From: Chitinophaga pinensis
GTDB taxonomy: Bacteria > Bacteroidota > Bacteroidia > Flavobacteriales_D > Crocinitomicaceae
Length of the DNA: 64,000 nucleotides
Assembly: GCA_945863605.1 (NCBI GenBank)
Contig: CAMAZP010000001.1
Location: 88,272 to 152,271, forward strand
Direction of reading: 5' to 3'
A model generated the notes under the pieces. That model did not search any database. It worked only from the letters and a program-made list of their open reading frames with translations, and was not told the DNA's origin. Below are positions 29,512-37,419 of the stretch, piece by piece. Position 1 is the stretch's first letter, and every line of letters starts with the position of its first letter. A program made the position numbers and the translations under genes.

Positions 29512-30552
29512 ATGCGATTTTTAATTTTAAGTTTTTTGCTTACTCCATTTCTTGCCTTTTCGCAATCAGCAGTTGGTTCAAATGGATTTGCATTTCTGAA
29601 TGGAAATTATTCAGCTAGAAGTGCAGCAATGGGAGGGAAGACAATAAGTATATATGACAATGACTTGAGTTTAGCAACTGATAATCCTGCAGTATTGAAT
29701 GAAAAAATGAATGGAATGATTCAAGTCAACCAAGGATTATTGCCCGCTGGAATTAATTTTGGTGCAGTTAATTATGCAATAAAAACAAAAATCGGTGTAT
29801 TTGCCCCTTCAGTAAAATATGTCAATTATGGAAAATTTACGGAGACAGATGAAACAGGTCGAGTATTAGGTAGTTTTTCTGCAACTGACTTCAGCGTAGG
29901 GACAAATTTTGGACGAAGTCTCAATAAAGTCATTCATTTAGGTGCTAACTTTCAATTTTTAGGTTCAAATTTAGATTCGTACAGTGCATACGGTATGAGT
30001 TTAGGTTTTGGTGTGCTAATGACGCATCCTAATGAATTGATTTCGGGTGGTTTAACGGTACGAAATGTTGGTTTGGTATTCAAAGAATATACGAGTAATT
30101 CAAAAACTTCTTTACCAATTGATGTTCAAGCTGCTTTTTCATTCAAACTCAAGCACGCGCCGTTTCGTTTTTCTATTTTAGGACATCACTTGAATCAGTG
30201 GAATATTGTATATCAAGATCCAACGTTGAAGCCAACATTTGATGCCTTAACTGGCGATACTATTCCAGTTCCAACAGCTGGTTTTGGTGAGAAACTAGCC
30301 AATCATTTTAATTTTCAGGTAGAATTATTAGCTTCCAAATCCGTTCAAATTCGGGCTGGATTTGATTACCACAGAAGACAACAATTGAAACTAATCGATC
30401 GACCAGGTTTAGCAGGTTTTTCATTTGGTGTCGGGATGAGATTCAAAAAAATTAGTTTAGATTACGGATTTATGGTTTTTTCTAAAGCTGGACAAAATCA
30501 CTCTATTGGCATCTCTACGCAGATTAGCGATTGGCTGAAGAAGAAAAATTAA
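29512..30552 (+). CDS. porQ: type IX secretion system protein PorQ
   Basis: 346 residues from the ATG at 29512, which gives a clean signal peptide (MRFLILSFLLTPFLAFSQ). In-frame ATGs at 29425 and 29437 would place 25-29 lysine-rich residues before it. The opening of the mature protein, FAFLNGNYSARSAAMGG, is the signature of PorQ/PorV-type FadL-like barrels. The rest is an outer-membrane barrel ending SIGISTQISDWL. In Porphyromonas PorQ forms part of the attachment complex that handles T9SS cargo at the cell surface. Three likely cargo proteins lie in this window. Its stop codon shares the TTAA at 30549-30552 with the stop of the convergent lipoprotein gene. Confidence 0.88.
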   Translation: MRFLILSFLLTPFLAFSQSAVGSNGFAFLNGNYSARSAAMGGKTISIYDNDLSLATDNPAVLNEKMNGMIQVNQGLLPAGINFGAVNYAIKTKIGVFAPSVKYVNYGKFTETDETGRVLGSFSATDFSVGTNFGRSLNKVIHLGANFQFLGSNLDSYSAYGMSLGFGVLMTHPNELISGGLTVRNVGLVFKEYTSNSKTSLPIDVQAAFSFKLKHAPFRFSILGHHLNQWNIVYQDPTLKPTFDALTGDTIPVPTAGFGEKLANHFNFQVELLASKSVQIRAGFDYHRRQQLKLIDRPGLAGFSFGVGMRFKKISLDYGFMVFSKAGQNHSIGISTQISDWLKKKN

Positions 30553-31172
30553 TATGCCAAGAAAATCTCTGTAGTATCAAAAGCTACAGTAGTTGCTTCT
30601 TTTAATCCTTGGTTGTTTGTATTCACTATCCAATAGTAAATGGAATAAATCGTATTTCCTATGTTGACGCAATAAAAAGTTGTGTCCAAAGCCCCAAAAT
30701 AGTTTTGTTCTATACTTGGACAACATTCTGTACAACCTTGATAACCGGCTTGTTTGATGTATCGTAAGTGGTCGTTGTTGGTTGGGAAATTATTAATGAT
30801 TCGAATTGCAGCCCACGATTTTGCTTCCGTTGAAAAATTTCTAACATTTTCATCTTCTAAACTCAATTCAGAATAAAAAATACTTTCTTCTATAGCGAAA
30901 TAATTTAGTTTAGTGATTTTAACAACATACTTCTCCATCTTTTCACGCGGAAAACTAATGTTATAATTTCCATCAGCACTCAAAACAATAGTTTCAATCA
31001 ATTGCTCACTTGTTGTACCAATTGGCACTTTGTAAATTTTCATTTGGGCGCCTTCAAGTCCTGTATTGAAAGTTAAATCGCTCACTTTTCCTTTGAGTAC
31101 AAAATTACCGGTTCCTTTTTCACATGAATAAGTGAAAGCTATTAAGGTAAAAATGAAAAGTAGTTTTATCAT
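30549..31172 (-). CDS. predicted lipoprotein with carboxypeptidase-regulatory-like fold
   Basis: 207 residues. A signal peptide ends in the lipobox-like FTYSC with the lipid cysteine near residue 17, followed by EKGTG. The first 100 residues (LKGKVSDLTFNTGLEGAQMK, then GNYNISFP) look like a carboxypeptidase-regulatory or SusD-linker beta sandwich. The C-terminal half has a CTECC cluster and no motif I know. It probably sits on the periplasmic or outer face of the outer membrane. The stop overlaps the porQ stop. The start abuts the FkbM gene, with which it may form an operon. Confidence 0.7.
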   Translation of the reverse strand: MIKLLFIFTLIAFTYSCEKGTGNFVLKGKVSDLTFNTGLEGAQMKIYKVPIGTTSEQLIETIVLSADGNYNISFPREKMEKYVVKITKLNYFAIEESIFYSELSLEDENVRNFSTEAKSWAAIRIINNFPTNNDHLRYIKQAGYQGCTECCPSIEQNYFGALDTTFYCVNIGNTIYSIYYWIVNTNNQGLKEATTVAFDTTEIFLAY

Positions 31173-31957
31173 TAAGAAATATAATTTTGGAATACTTTTA
31201 ATTTCTCTTTTGGCACGAAAAAATAATCACCTTCTTCTTTTTGAACACCTTCTTCTGACACAAAATGCGCATCACAAATTCCAAATTGTAGGTAATCTAA
31301 TTCATTGAATAGTGCTAGCAACTGAGTTTTGTTTTCTTCTGAAATTTCCAATTGAACAAATGGACGTTGCGTTGCAATCACAGATTTAATTTCTTGAAAA
31401 ACAATTCCTTCATAACCTTCAATGTCGCATTTTATGTAGTTGATTTTTGGGATTTTACCTATGAATTCAGATGCTTTTACAATTTTAACATCTTGTGTTT
31501 TGTGCATTTTTTTTTCTTCTTCTGAATGTGCAATATGCGGCAAACCTGTGCGAATAAAACCATCTGATTCAGGCATTACCATCGTGATAATTCCTTCTTC
31601 TTTTCCGAGCGCAACATTATGAATATCAACGTTTGATTTGTTCCCTAAAAAATGTTTAAGCGTATTGTAAAACACAGGTACAGGCTCAATTGCAATCACT
31701 TTTCCGTTGGGTGTAAGTCGTGCAAAGTTTTTAGCAAAATAACCAAGATTTGCACCGATGTCCACCACCACAAAGTCTTTTTGAATGATTTTTTTTATCG
31801 CATAATGGTATTTGAAACGGGCATCGTTTTTTAAAATACCTAAATCATAAAGCAAATAAAAAACACGGTGTAAGGTTCTTAAATACGCTTTTTGACTTAA
31901 AATTTTTGCAAGAAATTTCTTTATACTCTTCATTAAAAACGAAGGTACATTTTTCAT
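31172..31957 (-). CDS. FkbM-family SAM-dependent methyltransferase
   Basis: 261 residues. The SAM site is VVDIGANLGYFAKNFARL, followed by the acidic loop VIAIEPVPVFYN and the FkbM signature IKCDIEGYEGIVFQEI. FkbM enzymes O-methylate sugars or small molecules. A hydrophobic N-terminus and a nearby sulfotransferase-like gene suggest modification of surface polysaccharide or lipid. This is inference from context. Its stop shares one base with the start of the lipoprotein gene. Start choice: ATG at 31957 gives MKNVPSFLMKSIKKF; the ATG at 31933 (MKSIKKF) is a close alternative. Confidence 0.88.
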   Translation of the reverse strand: MKNVPSFLMKSIKKFLAKILSQKAYLRTLHRVFYLLYDLGILKNDARFKYHYAIKKIIQKDFVVVDIGANLGYFAKNFARLTPNGKVIAIEPVPVFYNTLKHFLGNKSNVDIHNVALGKEEGIITMVMPESDGFIRTGLPHIAHSEEEKKMHKTQDVKIVKASEFIGKIPKINYIKCDIEGYEGIVFQEIKSVIATQRPFVQLEISEENKTQLLALFNELDYLQFGICDAHFVSEEGVQKEEGDYFFVPKEKLKVFQNYIS

Positions 31958-32055
31958 TTTAAAATGAATTGAAAATAAGTTTCAAATTTGAGTAATTTCT
32001 AAATTTTTCAATAGGGATAGTTTATTTATATTATTAAGATAAACTAATTTTTTGA

Positions 32056-32607
32056 TTACTTCTTATTTCGATACAAAACTGGTTTTACAGGAATAGCTAA
32101 ATGCTCCCAATTTTCTGAAAGTTCCAGAAAATGCATGATTTTTTTTATCTCATTTTCAGTGTTAGAAATGAGCTCTTTGTACCAAATATCTAAATAAGAA
32201 ATTTCGTTTGTTTCAAAAAAAGCATTGGTTTTCTTGAGGTGTTGCTCATAAATCGCTTTAAATTTCTCACGTTCTGAAGATTGATCTTTACCTAACATTT
32301 TTTCTTGTGAGAGCAATATTTCATCTAAATCTCTTCGCATAAATAGAACACGGTATTTGAACGATTTATCAAGAAATAGTGGGAGTGGAGTTACTATTTT
32401 TACAGCCTTACCTTGAGCTTCTGTTAAAAATGAATTGTCTTTTACAATACCTTTAACTGCTTCAAGTTCATAATATCCTTCGGGATTATTAATGTCTTTT
32501 TTTCGCAGTCCATCTGTAAATATAGGAATCGAAGAACGTTCTAAAATTTGCATCATTAAAGAAGTTCCAGAGCGAGGTAAACCAGTTACTATTGTTATTG
32601 TTTCCAT
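32056..32607 (-). CDS. sulfotransferase-family protein
   Basis: 183 residues. The N-terminus ITIVTGLPRSGTSLMMQILE is the 5' phosphosulfate-binding loop of PAPS-dependent sulfotransferases. YRVLFMRRDLDEILLSQ resembles the 3' phosphate-binding segment with its Arg and Ser. At 183 residues it is shorter than most members (250-300), yet start and stop are clean and the core fold could fit. Related small P-loop proteins are sometimes misnamed kinases, so the substrate is open. It lies upstream of the FkbM gene on the same strand with a 98-base gap. Confidence 0.82.
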   Translation of the reverse strand: METITIVTGLPRSGTSLMMQILERSSIPIFTDGLRKKDINNPEGYYELEAVKGIVKDNSFLTEAQGKAVKIVTPLPLFLDKSFKYRVLFMRRDLDEILLSQEKMLGKDQSSEREKFKAIYEQHLKKTNAFFETNEISYLDIWYKELISNTENEIKKIMHFLELSENWEHLAIPVKPVLYRNKK

Positions 32608-32671
32608 CTTTCACTATAATTTTAGTGATTAAAGCTAACTAAAACTTTTTAGAAAGGAAGTTAAGTTTGAA

Positions 32672-33322
32672 TCAGAATTGTTTCATTACAATTTTATTGC
32701 GATGGATTGAAATTATTCCTTTCGTTTCTAATTGTTTTAAAAGCCTTGAAATTACAACACGAGAAGAATGTAAGTCATCTGCAATTTGTTGATGTGTATG
32801 GTTCAATTCCATACTTCCCATTAGCTTTACTTGATCTGTTAAATATTTAAGTAATCGTTCATCTAAACGCATAAATGCCATTGCATCTATAGTTTCCATT
32901 AATTCCATCAAGCGAGAATGGTAACTGGAAAGAATAAAATTTCTCCAAGATTTATATTTATTCATCCATTTATCCATGTTTTCAACAGGAAACATCAATA
33001 GTAAGGAAGGTTCCATTGCTGTTGCTTTTATTTGGCTATCAACTCTGCGAACACAACACTGTAAACTCATTGCGCAAGTATCCCCACCTTCTATATAATA
33101 AAGTAGAAGTTCATTACCTGTTTCATTTTCACGCGAAACTTTTATTGAACCATTAATAACAATAGGAATCATTAGTAACTCATCACCAACATGAATTATA
33201 ATTTCATCCGTAATTGTTTCTCTAACACGAGCAATTTCACTCATCTCTTGAATCAATTCTTCTTCGAGAAGGTAACCTAGCGTTTCATTAAGAAGCTCTT
33301 TTTTATTTTCAAAGTTTTGCAT
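32672..33322 (-). CDS. Crp/Fnr-family transcriptional regulator
   Basis: 216 residues from the ATG at 33322 (MQNFENKKELL). An ATG at 33409 is in frame but lies deep in the upstream gene. The cyclic-nucleotide-binding-type beta roll spans about 20-130 (HVGDELLMIPIVINGSIKVS, then ELLLYYIEGGDTCAMS). The C-terminal winged helix reads HTHQQIADDLHSSRVVISRLLKQLE, with the recognition helix SRVVISRLL. Two cysteines (LQCC) occur in the sensor domain; the full Fnr cluster is not evident. The effector is unknown. Its start overlaps the DUF983 gene by 14 bases, suggesting coupled translation. Confidence 0.9.
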   Translation of the reverse strand: MQNFENKKELLNETLGYLLEEELIQEMSEIARVRETITDEIIIHVGDELLMIPIVINGSIKVSRENETGNELLLYYIEGGDTCAMSLQCCVRRVDSQIKATAMEPSLLLMFPVENMDKWMNKYKSWRNFILSSYHSRLMELMETIDAMAFMRLDERLLKYLTDQVKLMGSMELNHTHQQIADDLHSSRVVISRLLKQLETKGIISIHRNKIVMKQF

Positions 33323-33686
33323 CTGACTTGTAATGTATGAAGAAATTTGCCCAAATAATTTTCGATAAAGCAAATAAATAGGGACTGAGTACAATACTGA
33401 AAAATACAACTAAGCCAATTTGTGTCCAAACGCCAACATTGTTGAAAAACAAATTGCATGAAGTCCAAATTGTTACAAATAATGCCACGCCTAGTGCATA
33501 AGAGACATACATTGCCCCATAGTAAAAACCAGGTTCTTTCGAGTATTTAAGTCCACAAACATCACAGTTTTCTCGGACATCCCCTACATGTTTTAAGTCA
33601 TAGGGATGTGATACTAAAAATTTCCCTTCATTGCATTGCGGACAAGTTAAATGTGAAATGCTATATAACTTAGAACCTTTTTTCAT
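33309..33686 (-). CDS. DUF983 membrane protein
   Basis: 125 residues. A zinc-ribbon-like N-terminus (CPQCNEGKF, then ENCDVCGLKYSKEPGFYYGAMY) is followed by two transmembrane helices (about 60-82 and 88-108). This is the DUF983 pattern: a cysteine-rich head on a two-helix membrane anchor. The function is unknown. The GFYYGAMYVSY segment is the conserved family block. It is the first gene of a two-gene unit with the Crp/Fnr regulator. A minus-strand TAAATTTG is 14 bases before the ATG. Confidence 0.9.
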   Translation of the reverse strand: MKKGSKLYSISHLTCPQCNEGKFLVSHPYDLKHVGDVRENCDVCGLKYSKEPGFYYGAMYVSYALGVALFVTIWTSCNLFFNNVGVWTQIGLVVFFSIVLSPYLFALSKIIWANFFIHYKSDAKL

Positions 33687-33700
33687 TTTAAAACTTTTTG

Positions 33701-33708
33701 CAAATTTA
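33701..33708 (-). promoter_or_regulatory. candidate -7 element for DUF983-crp
   Basis: Minus-strand TAAATTTG, an exact TAnnTTTG match, 14 bases before the ATG at 33686. The divergent ECF sigma gene has its own element at 33855. Confidence 0.5.
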
Positions 33709-33854
33709 GTTTCTTTTGAGCACTTAGGTGTAACTAAAGTTACTCATGAAATATGACTTTCGTCAGTATTTTTCGATTAGAAATTAAGAATCTGACTTTC
33801 ATTAAATTCAAATAAATTATATCATTTTCACCACCAAAGGCTAATTTATTGCGT

Positions 33855-33862
33855 TACCTTAG
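33855..33862 (+). promoter_or_regulatory. candidate -7 element for the ECF sigma gene
   Basis: TACCTTAG matches seven of eight positions of TAnnTTTG, 18 bases before the ATG at 33881. TATCTTAG upstream of 35733 has the same TTAG ending. A shared variant is possible but two cases prove nothing. Confidence 0.35.
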
Positions 33863-33880
33863 TGAAACCTATTTTTTGCG

Positions 33881-34429
33881 ATGAAGGAACCTAGTGCTGA
33901 CTTACTTAATAGAGCTTTTAATTACGATCGTAAGTCGCAACTGGAATTGTATAAACTTTGTTTTCCGATTTTAGTGGCAATTGCTAGACGTTATCGGACA
34001 AATGAAGAGGATCATGTAACATTAGTTAACAATGCATTCATTAAGATTATCCAAAATCTTGATAAATACAAAGATGCTTACTTCTTCAGTTGGATTAAAC
34101 GAATTATGACAAATGAAGTAATTGATGATTATCGTCGTAACAAAAAATACAATACACTTTTCGTGCATGATGCATTGATTGAATCAAATGATTCGGTTGT
34201 TTCAGCTACTGAATATGAGATAAATGATGCCTTTTTACAAAAAATAATGTTAAAGCTTCCTGAATCAACACGCGTTGTTTTCAACCTTTTTGCGATAGAT
34301 GGCTATTCACACAAAGAAATTGGTGAACAACTTGGGATTTCAGAACAAACATCAAAATGGCATACAAAAATGGCACGAAAAAAATTAAAAGAATTATTTA
34401 AACTAGAATTGGAACATGAAACAAGATAA
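33881..34429 (+). CDS. ECF-type RNA polymerase sigma factor
   Basis: 182 residues with region 2 (about 20-85, including YFFSWIKRIMTNEVIDDYRR) and region 4 (about 125-175: LPESTRVVFNLFAIDGYSHK then EIGEQLGISEQTSKWHTKMARKKL), the sigma70 helix-turn-helix. No signal or extra C-terminal domain is present. The stop lies 14 bases inside the next gene, so the two are coupled. The partner has an N-terminal cytoplasmic segment and one membrane helix as expected for an anti-sigma protein. Targets are unknown; autoregulation through 33855-33862 is possible. Confidence 0.93.
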   Translation: MKEPSADLLNRAFNYDRKSQLELYKLCFPILVAIARRYRTNEEDHVTLVNNAFIKIIQNLDKYKDAYFFSWIKRIMTNEVIDDYRRNKKYNTLFVHDALIESNDSVVSATEYEINDAFLQKIMLKLPESTRVVFNLFAIDGYSHKEIGEQLGISEQTSKWHTKMARKKLKELFKLELEHETR

Positions 34430-35678
34430 TGAATTAGATCAATTTTTCCGAGATGCTTCAAAAGTTGATTTGAATGAAGAAATCCCTAGTGTTTTTCTTA
34501 CAGATTTGAATTCTCGATTAGATGCTTTGGAAAAAAATCGAAAGAAACCTGCTGCTTTTTGGTGGCTTGTTGGTGTTTTTTCGATTTCTCTTTTTACTTG
34601 GGGTACAACTTTACTTTTCACTTCAGCTGATGACAAACTACCGATTACAAAAAAAGAAATCAGTATAAAATCGAAATCTGAAAAAACAAAAATTGCTTCA
34701 AAATCGGAGGGAAAGGAGTTAAAAAAAGAATTTCTTATTTCATCAAATTATTCACTTGATAATCTGAATGTTATTAACGAAAAAAGTAATTCAGTATCAC
34801 CCAAAACTAATGAAACTTTATCTTTTCAAAGGGTTTTAAATACAAAATCAAATTCAGTTTCAGAGTTTATTGTTAAAGACGAAATAAGAGAAAAAGAATT
34901 AACTGGAGCAGAAATTGAAGATACAAAATCAAATTCAGAAATTGAAGATAAAAATGGAGAATCCTCAATTGAAAATGAAGAGGTGACAGTTGTTGATTCA
35001 GCAAAAACGATTGATTCAATTCTAAGCAATCAACCGATTGAAAAAATTGATTTAGTAAAAGAAAAAAAGAAACTTACTATTCAAAAAGAAATCGGATTTT
35101 TCAGTGGAGTAAGTGGAATTATTTCTTCTTTTGACATTCCTTCTGCAGCTATAGCTGTAGTTACAACCATTCCAGAATGGAGAGAAACTCGCGAACGCGA
35201 AGAAGTATCAACCACAAGTTGGGATTTTTCGTTGCGAATGAAATGGTTAATTAATAGCTTTAGTGTTCAAACAGGTTTGGATTATTTCCAATGGGGAGAA
35301 CAAATTAAATACAGTTACAATTCAATTTCAGGCATAAATCGTTATGACTATTTGAATGTTCCAATTAATTTCGGTTATTCAAAAACATGGAATAAATTCG
35401 GTATAAATCCATATGGTGGCATTATGTTGGGATATGGAATAAATCGTTCAGGAAATTATCTTCAACCTGATTTAAACTCAATTGCACAGGTTGAATCGTT
35501 GAAGTATCTGGCTAATTATCAATTAGGTTGTGAAGTATTTTTTATATCAGATAGTCAATTTAAATTTTCGTTGATTCCAATTTATCGTTCTTCTTTTAAA
35601 GACGTTGTTTTTACAGATATTATCAGAAACCGTTATAAGTCAATCGGTTTACAAATAGGTATTTCCTATAAATTTTAA
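34416..35678 (+). CDS. predicted anti-sigma-like membrane protein with barrel-like C-terminus
   Basis: 420 residues. The N-terminal 45 residues are cytoplasmic in character (LDQFFRDASKVDLNEEIP, SRLDALEK). One membrane helix follows at about 47-68. A long Ser/Lys/Glu-rich low-complexity stretch (about 75-215) leads to a C-terminal 190-residue part that looks like an outer-membrane beta-barrel repeat (FSVQTGLDYFQWG, NRYDYLNVPINFGY, FGINPYGGIMLGYG, SIGLQIGISYKF). This mixed architecture, coupled to an ECF sigma gene by a 14-base overlap, suggests a sensor or anti-sigma factor spanning the envelope. That role is inference. Similar sigma-linked proteins are known in the phylum under outer-membrane names. 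Confidence 0.72.
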   Translation: MKQDNELDQFFRDASKVDLNEEIPSVFLTDLNSRLDALEKNRKKPAAFWWLVGVFSISLFTWGTTLLFTSADDKLPITKKEISIKSKSEKTKIASKSEGKELKKEFLISSNYSLDNLNVINEKSNSVSPKTNETLSFQRVLNTKSNSVSEFIVKDEIREKELTGAEIEDTKSNSEIEDKNGESSIENEEVTVVDSAKTIDSILSNQPIEKIDLVKEKKKLTIQKEIGFFSGVSGIISSFDIPSAAIAVVTTIPEWRETREREEVSTTSWDFSLRMKWLINSFSVQTGLDYFQWGEQIKYSYNSISGINRYDYLNVPINFGYSKTWNKFGINPYGGIMLGYGINRSGNYLQPDLNSIAQVESLKYLANYQLGCEVFFISDSQFKFSLIPIYRSSFKDVVFTDIIRNRYKSIGLQIGISYKF

Positions 35679-35679
35679 T

Positions 35680-35709
35680 TGGTTATAAAAAAAATAGTTC
35701 TATCTTAGC
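35680..35709 (+). promoter_or_regulatory. candidate -33/-7 promoter for the small lipoprotein
   Basis: TTG at 35680-35682, a 19-base spacer, then TATCTTAG at 35702-35709 (seven of eight matches to TAnnTTTG). The ATG is 24 bases on, giving a leader of about 20 bases. It starts two bases after the preceding stop. Confidence 0.5.
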
Positions 35710-35732
35710 GAACAATTTGAAAAAACTTATTT

Positions 35733-36023
35733 ATGAAAAAAATTATTTTAAGCTTTGCTGCTTTATCACTTGTACTTGCTTCATGTGGTGGTTCTGATGT
35801 TTGTAACTGTGCAGACACAATGTTAGAAATGTCTAAAGAAATGAAAGAGGTAAAAGGAGATTTTACTAAAATTGAGGCTATTCAGAAGAAATATGAAGCA
35901 GACTTCAAAAAATGTGAAAAATTAGGTGAAGGTAAGTCTGAAGATGAGAAAAAGAAAATGGAAGAAGAACTTAAAGCTTGTGATTCTTACAAAGAAATGG
36001 AAAAAATGATGAAAGCGAAATAA
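35733..36023 (+). CDS. small predicted lipoprotein
   Basis: 96 residues. The signal sequence ends in the lipobox LASC with the lipid cysteine at residue 18. The mature part is short, highly charged and helical (MSKEMKEVKGDFTKIEAIQKK, then KSEDEKKKMEEELKACDSY) with four cysteines (CNC, KKC and KAC), possibly disulfide-linked in the periplasm. The Cys-x-Cys near the anchor and the Lys/Glu-rich helix recall small helical envelope proteins of Bacteroidota. No specific function can be named. It has its own promoter and a strong terminator, so it is a single-gene unit. Confidence 0.85.
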   Translation: MKKIILSFAALSLVLASCGGSDVCNCADTMLEMSKEMKEVKGDFTKIEAIQKKYEADFKKCEKLGEGKSEDEKKKMEEELKACDSYKEMEKMMKAK

Positions 36024-36041
36024 TTCTCTTTTTTGATTTTT

Positions 36042-36069
36042 AAAAAGTCGGCTTCGGTCGACTTTTTTT
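36042..36069 (+). terminator. intrinsic terminator with UUCG tetraloop
   Basis: AAAAAGTCG at 36042-36050 pairs with CGACTTTTT. Inside, a G-U pair and a C-G pair close a UUCG tetraloop, and a run of T follows. It ends the lipoprotein transcript. Confidence 0.92.
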
Positions 36070-36138
36070 ATGTCTAAAAATTTCAAAATATAAAAAACAG
36101 CTAGTTATTTACATTTTAAATTCAAATAAACGTATTTA

Positions 36139-37419
36139 TTATTTCAATCCAACACTCCACTCAAAAACCTCTTTCCAACCTTTCCAAGCTCCATAATCAC
36201 CAATAGTTTCATTATGCCAAATGAATGAAAATTCGCCTCCATAGTTTTTAACTTCAGAAAATAATTCAGAAATTTTTTCTTTTGCTTTTTCTGGTGTCAA
36301 TTTTAAATATTCATTTAAAGTACCATCCATAAATGCAAAAGGATGTATCGTTAAGTTTGAAATACTATTTTTTTGTAAATCAAACCATTTTACAGGTCTA
36401 GCGGTTCCAATCCTAAAACCAACAATATCAGCAAAACCCATCGTGTAGTCATGTTTTAGTTCTTGCTCAATAAGCGTTTGGTAGGTATATGGCATTTTCA
36501 AATACAAAAAATGTTGGCGGCTGCAGTATACACGATCGTTTATTATTTTTTCTAAACGCTCAATCTCATTGTGAAGATAGAATTCATAACTATTAGACTT
36601 AAAGCTTGGATGAATTCCAATTATTGCTTTTTTACTCATTCGTTGAATTAGTTTCCTCTGTTTTGGGTGACGATGATTTATATTACGATCAAATTTTGCA
36701 AAATCACCTAACAACCAAAAAATTTTAATATCAAAACCCTTATTAGCAAGTTCTTCTATTACATCATACGTGTCGTAAGGATCTTTAATCGTTCCAATTT
36801 GAACTCGTTGACGCTCTAAAATTCGTCGACTTCTACCTAATATAAAATCTTTTAAAGTTGCCATCGCAGTTCGGTAAACACCTTTGTTGATATAAGCATA
36901 TGCATTATCAATATCAAATGTTGGAACAACAGTAAAGTTTGGATTTTTTAATACGTTAATATCGACTCCTTTTGACCTCAAAAAATTAATAATATCTATG
37001 GCCCAGTGATCACAAATAACTTTTTCGTTCCAATTAAAACGGTTTAGAACACTATTTTTACCTTCAAAACGACCAAATTTATCTGTATTTATTGTTGTAT
37101 ATTCCTCAATTCTTGAAAGGATATAGAAAATACTCGCGAAAGGGTCTATTATTTGATTAAAACAAATGCATTCTTCTTTAAAGAATATTTTTTTTGAAAT
37201 ACCATAATTGTTGATTGAATCTTCAAAAAGTAAGCTCACAGGTTCAATTTGAACTACATTTTCAAAAAAACGTTTTGAATAATTAAATTTTTCACCTTCG
37301 AATTGTTCAAATTTTATAAAATCATTTGTTAAAAGATAATTTATCTCTCGTTCTTTAAAAACAAAATCAAAAGTATATTGTGCTCTATCACTAATACTAT
37401 CTACAAATATTAATAACAT
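36139..37419 (-). CDS. polysaccharide deacetylase-family protein
   Basis: 426 residues. The central and C-terminal parts follow the polysaccharide-deacetylase (NodB/CE4) layout used in Bacteroidota: PTFDIDNAYAY with the metal-binding aspartates, IGIHPSF with a histidine motif, GFRIGTARP and the late HPFAFMD and FSFIWHNETIG segments. The N-terminal 150 residues are a family-specific extension. It should deacylate or otherwise hydrolyse an N-acetylated sugar; the direct target is unknown. The ATG overlaps the wecB stop by one base (TAATG), so it is read as the last gene of a radC-wecB unit. That fits a surface-polysaccharide pathway. Confidence 0.85.
   Translation of the reverse strand: MLLIFVDSISDRAQYTFDFVFKEREINYLLTNDFIKFEQFEGEKFNYSKRFFENVVQIEPVSLLFEDSINNYGISKKIFFKEECICFNQIIDPFASIFYILSRIEEYTTINTDKFGRFEGKNSVLNRFNWNEKVICDHWAIDIINFLRSKGVDINVLKNPNFTVVPTFDIDNAYAYINKGVYRTAMATLKDFILGRSRRILERQRVQIGTIKDPYDTYDVIEELANKGFDIKIFWLLGDFAKFDRNINHRHPKQRKLIQRMSKKAIIGIHPSFKSNSYEFYLHNEIERLEKIINDRVYCSRQHFLYLKMPYTYQTLIEQELKHDYTMGFADIVGFRIGTARPVKWFDLQKNSISNLTIHPFAFMDGTLNEYLKLTPEKAKEKISELFSEVKNYGGEFSFIWHNETIGDYGAWKGWKEVFEWSVGLK

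Noticed and set aside
30549-30552. Shared TTAA stop codons of porQ and the convergent lipoprotein gene
   Set aside because: Striking but expected by chance in compact AT-rich genomes. No sign of function.
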